Notes under the pieces: generated by a model
The model's input: only the letters and a program-made list of their open reading frames with translations
The model's database searches: none
Told to the model about the DNA's origin: nothing
Assembly: GCA_900169235.1 (NCBI GenBank)
Contig: FWCC01000361.1
Location: 1 to 64,000, forward strand
Source: Zarea fungicola
Lineage: Eukaryota > Ascomycota > Sordariomycetes > Hypocreales > Cordycipitaceae
Length of the DNA: 64,000 nt
Reading direction: 5' to 3'
Position numbers and translations under genes: made by a program
Shown here: positions 22,006 through 32,475 of the stretch, in pieces
Layout of the letters: the number at the start of each line of letters is the position of its first letter
Numbering within the stretch: position 1 is the first letter of the stretch

Positions 22006-23581
22006 ATGGCCTCTCCGGTCTATTCAGTTGAGATAACAACCATATTTAAAGGTGACACCCCGGATCCAAGTCAGGCATACGGAGTGCTGCATTCCAACGG
22101 AGTTGAAGTCCCTTGGCCGGAGGGACTCACATCAATTTCCATTTCAAATGTAGGAACTATTATCTCCATAACCACCATAAAAAAAGATTTATGGACGGGA
22201 GGAATCAACGCGCATGTAACTGCAACTGGCACGTTTGGACAGCCATATTCTGGAGGAGTAGCAGCGACTTGGCCAGCTGCCTCAACGGGTATTGTTGCTG
22301 GCATGACTACCAGTTCTACCACACCGTCACCTATTTCTGCATCATCATCGCAAACGACAACAACGTCTCCCACATCGCAAACGACAACAACGTCTCCCAC
22401 TTCGGAGACTTCTGGGACAACGACTCATGTTGAAACAAACACCAGAAGCGGTACGGGTGAGCTTCCGGTTTCAACAACAAGCCAATCGTCAACTGTCTCG
22501 TCACCTTCGTCAGGCATCTCAACAGGCGCAATTGCAGGAATTGCCATTGGATGTGCTCTAGCTGGTCTATTGATAGGTCTCCTCGCAGCCGTATGCTTTT
22601 TCAGGCGCAAAGGAAAGCCCAGAAACACCGTCGACACTGTGGTCCCACATCATGAGCTCGAGGCATATCCCACGGACAAAGTAACGCCTGTCCATGACAT
22701 CCAGCTGAGCCAATTCCTGCTTGAGGCCACCCCTGATAGAGACATTGCTCAAGAGACGCAGTCAATCGGGGCACTTATCGACCAGCATGTCGAGAGTTAC
22801 TACCATACTCACCCAATCTCAATCAACGCAGAAGCTCTTGAATCAGTTCTCATGCAACTGGGATTCCCGTTAACCACAAACTTGGTCTCGTCCCTGGATG
22901 CGCAAGCTGCCGCTACTCTATGCCTCGATCCACGAAGTCGCCGAGTCGGCCTTCGCCATGTCATTATGCGAGTGCTCTTTAGCAGCATCGACGTGTACTC
23001 TCCTCACGGTCTCTCTATGCTACCCGGACCAGTTACCTCGTTCCTACGAGCGATTCCACCGACCGAAAGCGACCGCTTTGGCGACCCTGAAGGTATGCCC
23101 TGCGCCCCAAAAACAAGCGAATCTCCATTTTTCATACTAACCAAATATTTTATTACCAGCCAACGCACTAGCTCTTCGGAAGTGGCGCAATCTATCAGCA
23201 TTTCTTCTCCATCCAGCTCGAAGCCAGCGGAGCCCTCTGCCAACCGACGACGCCACGGTTGTCCCACAAGCCCAGGAGCTGGCCGACTCGCTCAACGCAT
23301 TCCTGCACTTCTTTGTGGACCAGCACCAGCAGCATCAGCAGCAGGTGGGCCATCTGCAGGCGGTGATTGAGGAGTGCGCAAAACTAGGGTACATGCTCTT
23401 TTCGCACCCGAGTGACTGGGAATTTGTGTATGAGGAGGGCGCCATGCGAGGAGGAGGAGCAGCAGGAGGAGTCGTTGTGGAGGCTGGTCTGTGCAAGTTG
23501 GGCGGCCGGGATGGGGCTCCGGAAGCCTTTCCCCAGCGCCTGGTTGAGCCCGTCGTGGTGGTGCCTTTCCAATCTACTTAG
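22006..23581 (+). CDS. Ser/Thr-rich single-pass membrane protein with fungal-specific cytoplasmic domain
   Basis: The first ATG in frame is at 22006. One intron (23093-23159, branch site ACTAAC, acceptor CCAG) gives 502 residues. Residues 100-170 are a Ser/Thr-rich stalk with a duplicated TTTTSPTS unit (22351-22404). A transmembrane helix follows at about 174-199 (GIAIGCALAGLLIGLLAAVCFF), with an Arg/Lys stop-transfer. The long cytoplasmic part (about 200-440) has a conserved-looking helical block (IDQHVESYYHTHP, ALRKWRNLSAFL) seen in many hypothetical fungal membrane proteins. The end has Gln/His and Gly runs. No clear signal peptide precedes the ectodomain, which is odd for this topology. 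The layout recalls Mid2/WSC-like wall sensors, but no WSC domain is present, so that role is only a possibility. Confidence 0.8.
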
Positions 23582-24801
23582 CATCCCTGCTAGTTACATC
23601 CCCGTAGTTAGGAGCTGTCAGGAAGCTCGGATGGCGCTCCATCGGTCTAGGCGAAGGGGTACGAGAAACGGTGAAGGAAGATTTGAACGTGTGCAAACAG
23701 TTTGTAGTAATTTACAAGTAATATATTCGACTAATAAGCCTTTAATTATTTGAATCATAAACATTTCATTTGCACCACCGACCGATTCCCTCTCGAACAA
23801 TGGCGCAAACTGAATCTTGTTGGCAAGGCTCAGTAAGAAATGGCGCCATCAGCTCAAGCCACTGGCCCACGGCGAGTCCATGAGCGACAACGTGGACCAA
23901 CTTATTAATTAGCGGCCGCTAGCTGCCACGGGATGGCTTGTTAGTTGCGCCTTATTGCGGAGCACGACGCCCTCACGTTGACAGTGGTTTGTCCGGAGCT
24001 GGGGTTTAATGGCGAAAGAGCCCAGCATCTATGCTGGGTCCGGTGCGCTGTTTAACACTTGCAGTTAGTTTTGTTATTAAATTTCCAGAAATAATTCACT
24101 ATTCCGATTTTGAAGTCCTTTCTCTACTTTAAAGCAGCTCACCGAGGCTCAGTCTTGACTTGGTGCGGAGTGAGTCTGGCAAGGCAGGATACTTTGTCCA
24201 CCGCATGGCGAGCTACAGGCACCATCGACAAGGCCTGTCAGCCCAAGGATGTCATGTATTATTGCAAATGGCGCGGCCCTACCCAGTACTGGGCCACAAA
24301 AGTCATCCGAACCTAGGCAATGGAGCCACAACGCACGGTTTCCCCCCATCCGGACGGCTGGGTTGCTAGCTTCCCAAGCAATCTGCAATAGTATCACGTC
24401 AACGGGGTAGTTAGCCATGAGATCCCGTCTATCTGTTCCATTTCATTTGATTGAGGCCACGTGCGGGTCCCAAGTAAGCGTAGTTATCTGTATCAATATT
24501 GTCGTCCATTCCGCGGGGTGGAGTATGAAGCCATGCAGCTTGCCCGACTTGGATTCAAGGTGGGCACAAACCTAAAGGATGTGCGGAGTACAATTCTATT
24601 TGCTATTACCAGCAACTGCTAGCTAGTATCATTTGTAGATTGGGCAATTATTGTACGCAGACAGACCCTTCTCACCTACGTGGGCATCGATGTCACTCCC
24701 TTGTCCCACATCTGGTCAGACCAAGACCGTCGTACGATGCCATCATCTGATTCCAGCCCGATACATTCTATTTACATTCTACGCCACCAGAGCCTTTGGA
24801 G
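23582..24801. other. Intergenic
   Basis: About 1.2 kb. A near-perfect hairpin, cccagcat / atgctggg with a 2-nt loop, is at 24021-24038. No coding region with family support. Confidence 0.5.
24021..24038. repeat. Inverted repeat, 8-bp stem
   Basis: cccagcat and atgctggg separated by ct. Function unknown. Confidence 0.4.
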
Positions 24802-25646
24802 ATGAAGGCCTTTGTATCATCTTTTCGATCAGCCTTTCAGGCCGTCCCGAATGAGATCCGTGTCTGTCTCGAACTCGTGCAAACCTGCCATCAAGACCTC
24901 CAAGATTTAATTGCCCTGCGCAATGAACACCTCAAACTTCTCGAAGCGGCGCCCGCCTCCATTCTGAAGCGTCTGAATAATGTCATTGAGCAAGCTGATC
25001 GCAGTCTCACGGCGGCGCGGCACATTGTCGAAAAGTGTCGGCCAGCAGCACATCACCGCACCAAGACACCGTTACACCGCCAGCTTGAATGGATTTGGAG
25101 CGCCGACTCAGAGTTCCGACGCCAGGAACCGTTGCTGAGTCGACATCACGCCGCCGTACTAGCTGAGTTGAATTTCTTGCGGCAACTTGCCACGTGGGCT
25201 ACATTAGAAGACGGCAGCCATTCGAGAATGAGCCAAATTGACGCAATGCTCGTGAACAGTGGCCATGAAATAAGTCCAAAAGGTATGCATGCTGTGGGAA
25301 AAGAAAATACACCGGAAAATTTCAATAGCGGGAGGGACTTGAAAAACTGACACGGATCATAGTATCTCCTATAACATCTTCCGTGTCGCGGGCGTGGACG
25401 CCAAGTTCGGGTCACAGGACGCCGCCAATAAAAACAGACACAAGAATTATTGAATACGCCGATTTCCCTGAGCCTGTATTTCCAGATGCCCTGGCCGAGA
25501 CTGCCTCGAATGCAGATAATGTGTCGCTAGCATCTGTCAGACAATCGTTGACGTGGGGCACCGCCGGTCGCGAGAGGGCTGCTTCGAGGACTGCCGTCGT
25601 GAGCTCCAATCACAACCGCGACATGTCGCTTCTGTTCAAAGATTGA
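24802..25646 (+). CDS. Helical hypothetical protein, resembles N-terminal domains of fungal STAND proteins
   Basis: ATG 24802 starts MKAFVSSFRSAF. An 80-nt intron (25283-25362, GTATGC to CATAG, with CTGAC branch) gives 254 residues. The first ~130 residues are predicted helical with leucine-rich heptads (LVQTCHQDLQDLIALRN, LIHEL-like spacing, RQLEWIWSADSEFRRQEPLLSRHHAAVLAELNFLRQL cut into two helices). This pattern resembles the small helical domains found at the N-terminus of fungal NACHT proteins and in stand-alone copies. The C-terminal ~90 residues are polar and probably disordered. No signal peptide or membrane segment. The function is unknown, and the STAND resemblance is an impression from the pattern only. 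Confidence 0.65.
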
Positions 25647-25866
25647 TCGGTTCCCGTTCTTTAGTCATTCAGTCAGTCTTGTCTCATTTTTTTCAACGGG
25701 TTGTTTGGAGCAGAAATTGACACTCCTGACAGCCAGCATCGAGTCACCAATCTACCGTGAGTATCACTACTTGGGCAGAATAACTCATCCCCTTGTCAGT
25801 CACAGCTATCAGTGTATAGTAATTTCGTTCTTTAATACTGCTCAAATTGAAACTTGTAGATAAATG

Positions 25867-26271
25867 CTATGTTGATGACGTATCACCCACAGGATAATCT
25901 GCCGTCAAAAAAGCCTGCGACTTCTGTCCAAAATAAATTTTTAAAGAGACAGGCATCGCGCCTTCAGGCCTCTTATTACATGCTTCTACCTTCCCTGCCT
26001 TCTTGCACACAAGAGCTTTGTCATCAAACCCCTCGTCTTCCGCACAGGCGCACATCTCAGTGGCGTTGTTTGGTGAGAAGGCGGCAATCGGATGGCAACG
26101 ATAGTAAATTCGACACTGGCCAGGGTAGGTAAAGTAGCCAGTTCTGGGACACTGAATTGTAACCGGTTCAGGAGATTCGACGTAAGCTGTGCTCGGACAT
26201 GACATCGCCTCTAATGGAGCGGTCCATGCCATGCCTACGAGGGCCATGAATAGGGTGATAGAGTGCATCAT
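25867..26271 (-). CDS. Secreted CBM14-like chitin-binding protein
   Basis: A single-exon reading from ATG 26271 gives 134 residues with a signal peptide (MMHSITLFMALVGMAWTA). The mature protein has the type-2 chitin-binding pattern C..TGYFTYPGQCRIYYRC...C.C.EDEGFDDKALVC...C, with the Tyr/Phe residues typical of peritrophin-A domains. It resembles the gene at 18165-18552 (six cysteines and the FDD/FDE turn), so the two are probably paralogues. The last 25 residues after the domain have no known feature, so an unrecognised intron there is possible. The product is likely to bind chitin outside the cell. Confidence 0.75.
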   Translation of the reverse strand: MMHSITLFMALVGMAWTAPLEAMSCPSTAYVESPEPVTIQCPRTGYFTYPGQCRIYYRCHPIAAFSPNNATEMCACAEDEGFDDKALVCKKAGKVEACNKRPEGAMPVSLKIYFGQKSQAFLTADYPVGDTSST

Positions 26272-27828
26272 CTAGAAATATTAGCACCGACCGTCCAACC
26301 TAGTTCCAGCATTGAAGCTACTCACATGGTGGTTGACCCAGTGTGAACCTAGCTGTTCGCAAAACTATTTGAGCAGCTAAATTTAACAAGAGGATTGGAG
26401 ATCAAAATTGGAAAATCCCGACTCCCCAAGAAAAGGGAGCGCGGGGACAGGAGACATAGTTAAATAGTGCTGCCCGGCACTATGTCTCTGAATGTTGGTA
26501 AACCTGCTGACCTCTGTGAATCAATACTCATTGAAACGGTTTGTGGTCCTTTTTGGTCGGAAATTGGTATGCGACATAGTTTTTGCTTCTTTTGACTCGC
26601 TCTGCCGTGTCTCGATTCAAGCTGCTGCAACCATGTCTTGGTCTGAACAATCCAGGCTGGCCTATGACTGCATTCATTGACGCTCAATTCGCAACAAAAA
26701 TTACGAGCATAATAAATATTCTGTCATGTAAGACGTTATATAACGGCCTTCTTATATTCAACATTATTCCGGGCATATTTTGTCTGGTTCTTCAATTTTG
26801 ATGTTCAAGATAGCGTTTTCTTGAGTTGTCTCAACATGTGGCAGCCTCGTACCAGAATGTTAATAATGCCGGACGAGCAAGTTAATCGTCGTGTCATGTT
26901 TATACTTACTCTTGCTAACTATGAGAAAGTAAACGGAGAAAGAGTGTGCTGCGCGCCAGGGTACAAAGGACTCCTACCTCAGGGGACTGAGTAGGCAAAT
27001 CGGTCTCAGTCGCTCAGCCGCCCATTGCAAAATTGTGAATTTTCCAACAGATTTGGGCTGGTTTTGCTTTATTTTGATTTTATTTTATTAAATATATATA
27101 TATATATATATATTCTAACCCGGTCAACATTCACCGGAACGACGTCACACTCAAAATCCGGGCGATGTAATTACTGTAGCACCAGGCTAAACACTTTATT
27201 ACGGTACAGCCGAATACACTGTATGTTATGGAGCTTGTTACGACGACTGATTATAATCCGTGCGAGCGAGCAGACATGGACGAAATCGGTTGAAGCCGTT
27301 AACAATATGTCTGCTGAGGGTGGTGGAACCCCGTGTGCTCCCAGACATTTCTACGACCGCCTCAAACCAACAAACCAACGCCCAGACACGCTAAAAAGGA
27401 GATCTAGATACCGGATCAGGGGCATCCCGATCTATACACCAGACGAATATTCCACCAATCCAGCACCATGAATCCAGTGTGCATTACCAGGCTGGCACGA
27501 AAGACGGCAATTCGGCATCCAAAAGACTATTACATGCGCCTGCTGCGACAGCCTCCTATAACGCTAAAATGTGCCGATGTAGTCGCGGAAGAAAGAAGAA
27601 CATCTAGCGCATTGTAGTCCGTGCCAGATGACAGCAGGGCTTATTCGTAGGGCTGTCATTTATGCGGGCATGTTACGGAGTATTTAAGCTCATTGATTCC
27701 GCTTCCCAGGCTTGTTGCAGCGACTCTTCTGGCAATGATACAGAAACGCATCCCTACTCTTCTAGCCACGATATCAACAATACTCTCCTACGACAGTACA
27801 GCTATACATAAGCTCAATTTGCCACATT
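26272..27828. other. Intergenic with TA microsatellite
   Basis: About 1.55 kb. (TA)n at 27091-27113. A TATA-like tatttaa near 27683 may serve the PL7 gene. No gene recognised; an open frame over the microsatellite is a low-complexity artefact. Confidence 0.5.
27091..27113. repeat. (TA)n microsatellite
   Basis: About eleven TA units in an AT-rich gap. Confidence 0.9.
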
Positions 27829-28914
27829 ATGCGCTTCCTTTCGAATCGCTCCCACGCGGGCACTTCCATAGGTCCCCTTGCGCTCCTCGTGATAGTTCCT
27901 AGTACCGTCGTGGCGCTTGATGCAACTTGCCACCCAGGCGGCAACTTTGACCTCTCGAAGTTCACGCTCCAACTCCCCGTTGGCAGCTCTGCCAGTAGCT
28001 CAAAGCCCCTGGAAGTCACATCCTCGAAGCTGGCAGGCTGTCAAGGCTTCACAAATGAATTCTTCTCCACCGATCCCACCGATGGCTCCCTCATCATGAA
28101 GGTCCAGGGTTCCCCAGAAACGACCCAATGCGCGCACACACCTCACAGCAAGCACTGCCGCTCCGAGCTGCGCGAGGCAATGCCGTCGAGTTGGAGCCCC
28201 TTTGCGTCCCGGAACCGACTCTTTGGCGACGTCAAGGTGACGCAAAACGACGGCGAGGTGGTTGTCGGCCAGATTCACATTGATGATAAAATCTCCACAA
28301 AGCCAGTGTGCGAGCTGTACTACGACGCCAAGGGCAAACTGAGCCTCGGCGTGCAGAGGAGCAGAAACGGCACGCAGCAGCGATCCGCCGTCGACACTGT
28401 GCCCCCGGGGCAGCGCTTCACGTACGAGATCCGGTACGAGAATAACACGTTGTCGGTCAGCATCAATGGCAAGGCGGCCAAGAAGTTTTCCACGTTTGCG
28501 CTCAAGGGTCCCAAGAGCTACTTCAAGGCTGGAAATTACAACCAAGGCAGCGGTCCTACCACTGTGCAGTTTTACAATATTACAATCTCGCATAGCAAGG
28601 CGGAGGGCTCTTCGGGCAAGGGAGAGGGCTCTTCAGGCAAGAAACACAGCGCATCGTCAGGCATGACATCTGCTCTATGGCCGACCATAACAACAGACGG
28701 CTCGCCATATATGCAAAGCGACATGCCGTCGTCGGTCATGACAAGTGACGACTCGATGGTTACGCAAAGCGAGATGACGTCTGTTGGCGAAAGCACCACC
28801 GCGCCTGCTGTAACAAGTAAGGTGCCACCAGTCGTAAAAAATGATGCCTCACCAAATACATCCATATCAATTCTCGCAGCCGTTTTGGCATGTTTCTTTG
28901 TTTTGCTCTTTTAG
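27829..28914 (+). CDS. GPI-anchored polysaccharide lyase family 7 (alginate-lyase-2 fold)
   Basis: This is an intronless gene of 361 residues. A hydrophobic signal region (LALLVIVPSTVVA) is followed by a PL7 jelly-roll domain (about residues 35-250). The three family signature motifs are present: RSELRE (substrate/catalytic Arg and Glu), GQIHI with the catalytic Gln and His, and YFKAGNYNQ with the catalytic Tyr. After the domain comes a Ser/Gly/Thr-rich stalk with a repeated GEGSSGK unit. The end is a hydrophobic tail (ISILAAVLACFFVLLF), a GPI-anchor signal. PL7 enzymes cleave uronate polymers by beta-elimination. In a non-marine fungus the natural substrate might be an alginate- or glucuronan-like polymer. 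Wall anchoring is the unusual feature. Confidence 0.92.
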   Translation: MRFLSNRSHAGTSIGPLALLVIVPSTVVALDATCHPGGNFDLSKFTLQLPVGSSASSSKPLEVTSSKLAGCQGFTNEFFSTDPTDGSLIMKVQGSPETTQCAHTPHSKHCRSELREAMPSSWSPFASRNRLFGDVKVTQNDGEVVVGQIHIDDKISTKPVCELYYDAKGKLSLGVQRSRNGTQQRSAVDTVPPGQRFTYEIRYENNTLSVSINGKAAKKFSTFALKGPKSYFKAGNYNQGSGPTTVQFYNITISHSKAEGSSGKGEGSSGKKHSASSGMTSALWPTITTDGSPYMQSDMPSSVMTSDDSMVTQSEMTSVGESTTAPAVTSKVPPVVKNDASPNTSISILAAVLACFFVLLF

Positions 28915-30677
28915 TTACTTTAGCAGGCAGTGTACTACTTACAACGTTATAAATTCGAACGACCTCAGTGACATTGTGAGCTTCGGAGATCTGTAATCTC
29001 ATGCATCCTTTTCTCACGAATTATTATACATTCGTCAAGGTAACATTATACATATAGGGAATATCTTACGACGGGGCCTGGCCGGATTTGCAGGTGTCGC
29101 TTCTCGTAAAGTTTAGATTTCTGCAGTTTTCCGGCCACATAATCAGATTTTTTAACAATAGTCTCGTAGTTTTATCTTCAGTGAAGGTGTCATCTGTACC
29201 AAAGGCATGTATGCGTGACACAGTAATTACCTTGCAGTGGTGGTTTGCAGATAGCTATGTTGGCGTCAGCGAATTAGAAGATGATGATGTGCTCTCTGAA
29301 CACGCATAAATTCACTTAATGGCAGCAACTTCGCTTGCAGTTTTCCTAAGGTTGATGGTGCGCTGGGTTAATCGGTTCGCGCACTACCCATTGGGTTTCA
29401 TATGGGAATTCAACAGGAAGTATGCATTAAGCCGCCATTGGCCTGTCCAAACACACTCCCGCTTGGCTTGTCTGTTATGCCGTGATGCAAGCTCTGTTAT
29501 CGTTTTATGCGACAGACTTTTACAAATTTTTCCTTCGTCTGTCTCAATGGCTTTGCCATTTTTCTGGTGATCATTCTGGCGATCTCCTATCGCGCTGTCT
29601 GTATATCTTACAACTGGGTCTGTCGTATGCTGCGGCGGTTTCACTTTTTGCGCAGTTTTATCCTGGCATTCAGTGATACAGCGCCCTCGTATCTGTTCAC
29701 AACGAGGCAACTCCTCCGTTCAACTCTAATTAATCGCGGCGGTTATTGCTTCATTTAAGAGATTGAATAACGGTAGATAACATTATTGAAGACGGGAGCA
29801 ACACAGAAGGGCCTTCATGGCAGAATGTGGGTTTCAGACAGCGGACAGACCCTGTGCGCTGATACATCGTCAAACCACTGGCGTTTCATTTGTTGACACC
29901 CAGAAGAATGACAGCTAGGAAGACCGTTCGAAACCTGCACTTTATTATTGAAATGGGAAAACTCTCCACTTTCGCCAGACATAAGCAGGGATTTCCCGGT
30001 CTAATTTCCGTCTTCATGTAAACTACAAGTTGGCACCAAATCATCTTGAGCCTGGGGCGTGAAGGGCGACGGCTCAATGTAGGGGTTAGCTGTTCGCTAG
30101 CCTAACGTACGGCTACCTTCATGCTTTTTCTAGAAGCTATTGATGCTGTTGATTCTGTTGATCCTATTAGTGCTGTGGACGCTGCTGTGAATGGAGGTCA
30201 TTGGCGTCAGTGACCCTGTTAACGGTACCCGCTAACGAGTCAATGAAGGCTACTCCCAGCGCCTTTCCAGCGCCTTCAGAACGCTGTGTTAAGGCTTGAT
30301 TTAATAGCAAGACCTAGCAGGTAGCAAGAAAAAAATCATAAGGGTACCCGTACATTGATTGGTCGCCAGCGGGAAGGGCGTGAAGTATGGCAATTAGTGC
30401 GGGAATTGTCAGTGTGGCGCAATCCTGCCGTTGGAAATCAAATAGGGTTAACAGTTGAGATTTCTGCATAAACAATTACTACCATGTCGAATCAGTAGAA
30501 TGAATAAAGCTCAGCTTTTAAGCTGAATTTATAATTAATTACTAACCATGACTATGACGAATCACTAGAATGAATAAAGCCTAGCTTGTTAGAAGCTTGA
30601 CTACGGATATAAATAACAACTAACCATGACAACGCCGAATTGCTGACTGCCCATCCAGTTTCCTTCCTGCATATGCA
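28915..30677. other. Intergenic with degenerate repeats
   Basis: About 1.76 kb, no gene recognised. It holds imperfect nonamer repeats around 30140-30190 (gctgttgat-like) and degenerate ~65-75-nt tandem units at 30475-30647. Confidence 0.5.
30475..30647. repeat. Degenerate tandem repeat, about 2.5 units
   Basis: Units begin attactaccatg, attactaaccatg and acaactaaccatg. Two of them share the stretch agaatgaataaagc. Spacing is about 63-78 nt. Confidence 0.6.
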
Positions 30678-31866
30678 ATGGCAAGAGAACACATACATGC
30701 ACCGCCGGCATATTTAACCCGTCTCAAACATGTCATAGCTTTGACAGCATTATGGGCTGTGATGGGCAGCTGGAGATGGTTCACGTCCTTGGTGTCTAAG
30801 CCGAAACCCCGACCAACCGTCATCCGGACCTACAACGCCCGTCTACCAATTCAGTCAGCATTGCCAGAAATCTCTGGTTGCATCTATACTAACGTGTCTT
30901 AGCGTATTCATTCCCCCTAATTCGAGCGTCACAGGACTACTTCCTGTACTATTCACAGTACATGGCGGGGGATTCACAGTCGGAGCTCCTTCTGACGACG
31001 ATGAGCTCAATCACGCTCTTGCATCGAAATATAAGATGGCCGTAATTGGTCTCAACTATCGCAAGTTCCCGCTTGCAAGGCATCCAGACTCATTGGACGA
31101 CCTTGAAAACTTGGTTCTTGCCGCACTGGCTGATGAGTCGCTCTCCCTGGATCGCAACCGCATAGCCATCACCGGCGTATCCAGCGGCGCTGGGCTAGCG
31201 CTGGGATTATGCCAGCGCTTAGCAACCGTCCGCAAAATCCATGTGTCTGCTGTAATAGTGAGGCACGGTGCCATTGACTTCACAACGGCTCCTCCGGCGA
31301 TGGAGTCCACTCGACCATACAAACCGGTGCTTGGCGGCATTCGAGGTTCTTCTTCAGACCTCGGGCTTGAGCTGAACCAGGCATTCAAATGGCTCTACGC
31401 GCCATATGGTATAGACATGCGCGACCCTATTCTCAGTCCGGCGTGGGCAGACCGCGAGAGCTTGCCTCCTCGCATTTTCTTTATCCAGGCAGAATTAGAT
31501 ATTCTCTTGGGCGAGAATTGGCGGATGGCGTGCCGTCTTGCTGGGCATGAGGTGCCGGCCTTGGACGGCATGGGCGGTCGTTTAGAACCATGGGGTGTTC
31601 AAGGGGCGGATGCGATCTGTGATGTACTCGCAGGTCGCGCTCCTTCGGGGGCTAAGGATTGGACTGAGGAGGATTCTGCACGCTTTTCGTGGGAGGACGA
31701 GGCATCTGGTGTGAGGTGGCTGCTTGTTCCCGACGTGGTGCATGGATTTGAAATGGGCTTCCCTAAATATATGCTTGATGAGGCTACAGAAGCAGACGCA
31801 AAAGCAAAGGGAGAGGTAATCACGGAAGAGATTGGGCAGTGGTTATGGAAAGGCTGGGAGAGATGA
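30678..31866 (+). CDS. Alpha/beta hydrolase (HSL-like, hydrolase fold-3)
   Basis: ATG 30678 begins MAREHIHAPPAYL. The intron 30854-30902 (GTCAGC donor, ACTAAC branch, CTTAG) joins the exons to a 379-residue protein. Catalytic features of the hormone-sensitive-lipase-like group are in order: oxyanion loop HGGG (79-82), nucleophile elbow GVSSG (Ser152), acid Asp in QAELDILL, and His in DVVHGFEM. A hydrophobic stretch near residues 18-30 could be a membrane anchor. The enzyme is expected to hydrolyse esters or lactones. No pathway context is visible; its neighbours are a PL7 lyase and a metallopeptidase. Confidence 0.9.
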
Positions 31867-32475
31867 GATCATCGTGTGAGTCAACTGAATCATTACACCG
31901 CCTCGCATTGAGATTGGCCCATAATTTTTTGTTTTTGCAATAACCATCTCGACTGTTAACCCTATTCGAGTTTGTACTTGATGTTCAACGGCTGGGCCAA
32001 TACATGCGATCGGCTCCTAGTCACCCTATGGTAGGCGGTTTGGTATAGGCTGCCTAAAATTTTGGGCCATATTACCCGATAATAAAGCAATTATCGTGAT
32101 ATCGACATATTATGAGATAAAAACAGATGATTGATACTTCAGTTTATAATCAGCCTAATTCTGCGAGTGATGAGTCAATCTAGCCTCGTTTATAGCTTAA
32201 ATCGGCTTCGACCCCGCATGGTTCTGAATAGCTCGGCATACACAAACCTTTTGCTGTACACTGCCCAATTTCTTCATAGCCTCGTTGCTTTTTTTTGTGT
32301 GTGTGTGTGTGTGTGTGTGTATTTAACTGTCGGAGGTTTACAGGCCCGGCTGTATTTAATTTCCATAAAATCTCTGCAACCGCTCGGTGACCTGTACAGA
32401 CTGTCGACAAGCATTTTCAATCAAATACTATCACGGCTTTCACCAGAAGCCACTCCCGAGACAGACCACATTACA
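31867..32475. other. Intergenic with GT microsatellite
   Basis: (GT)n at about 32296-32320 lies in the leader or promoter of the M3 peptidase gene. Nothing else recognised. Confidence 0.6.
32296..32320. repeat. (GT)n microsatellite
   Basis: About twelve GT units, roughly 155 nt upstream of the M3 peptidase ATG. Confidence 0.85.

Noticed and set aside
24110..24369. YYCKWRGP stretch resembling a chromodomain
   Set aside because: Only a few residues match and the frame ends at once; no upstream exon supports it.
27025..27471. 148-codon frame with IYIYIYIL stretch
   Set aside because: It reads through a TA microsatellite and has no other protein features.
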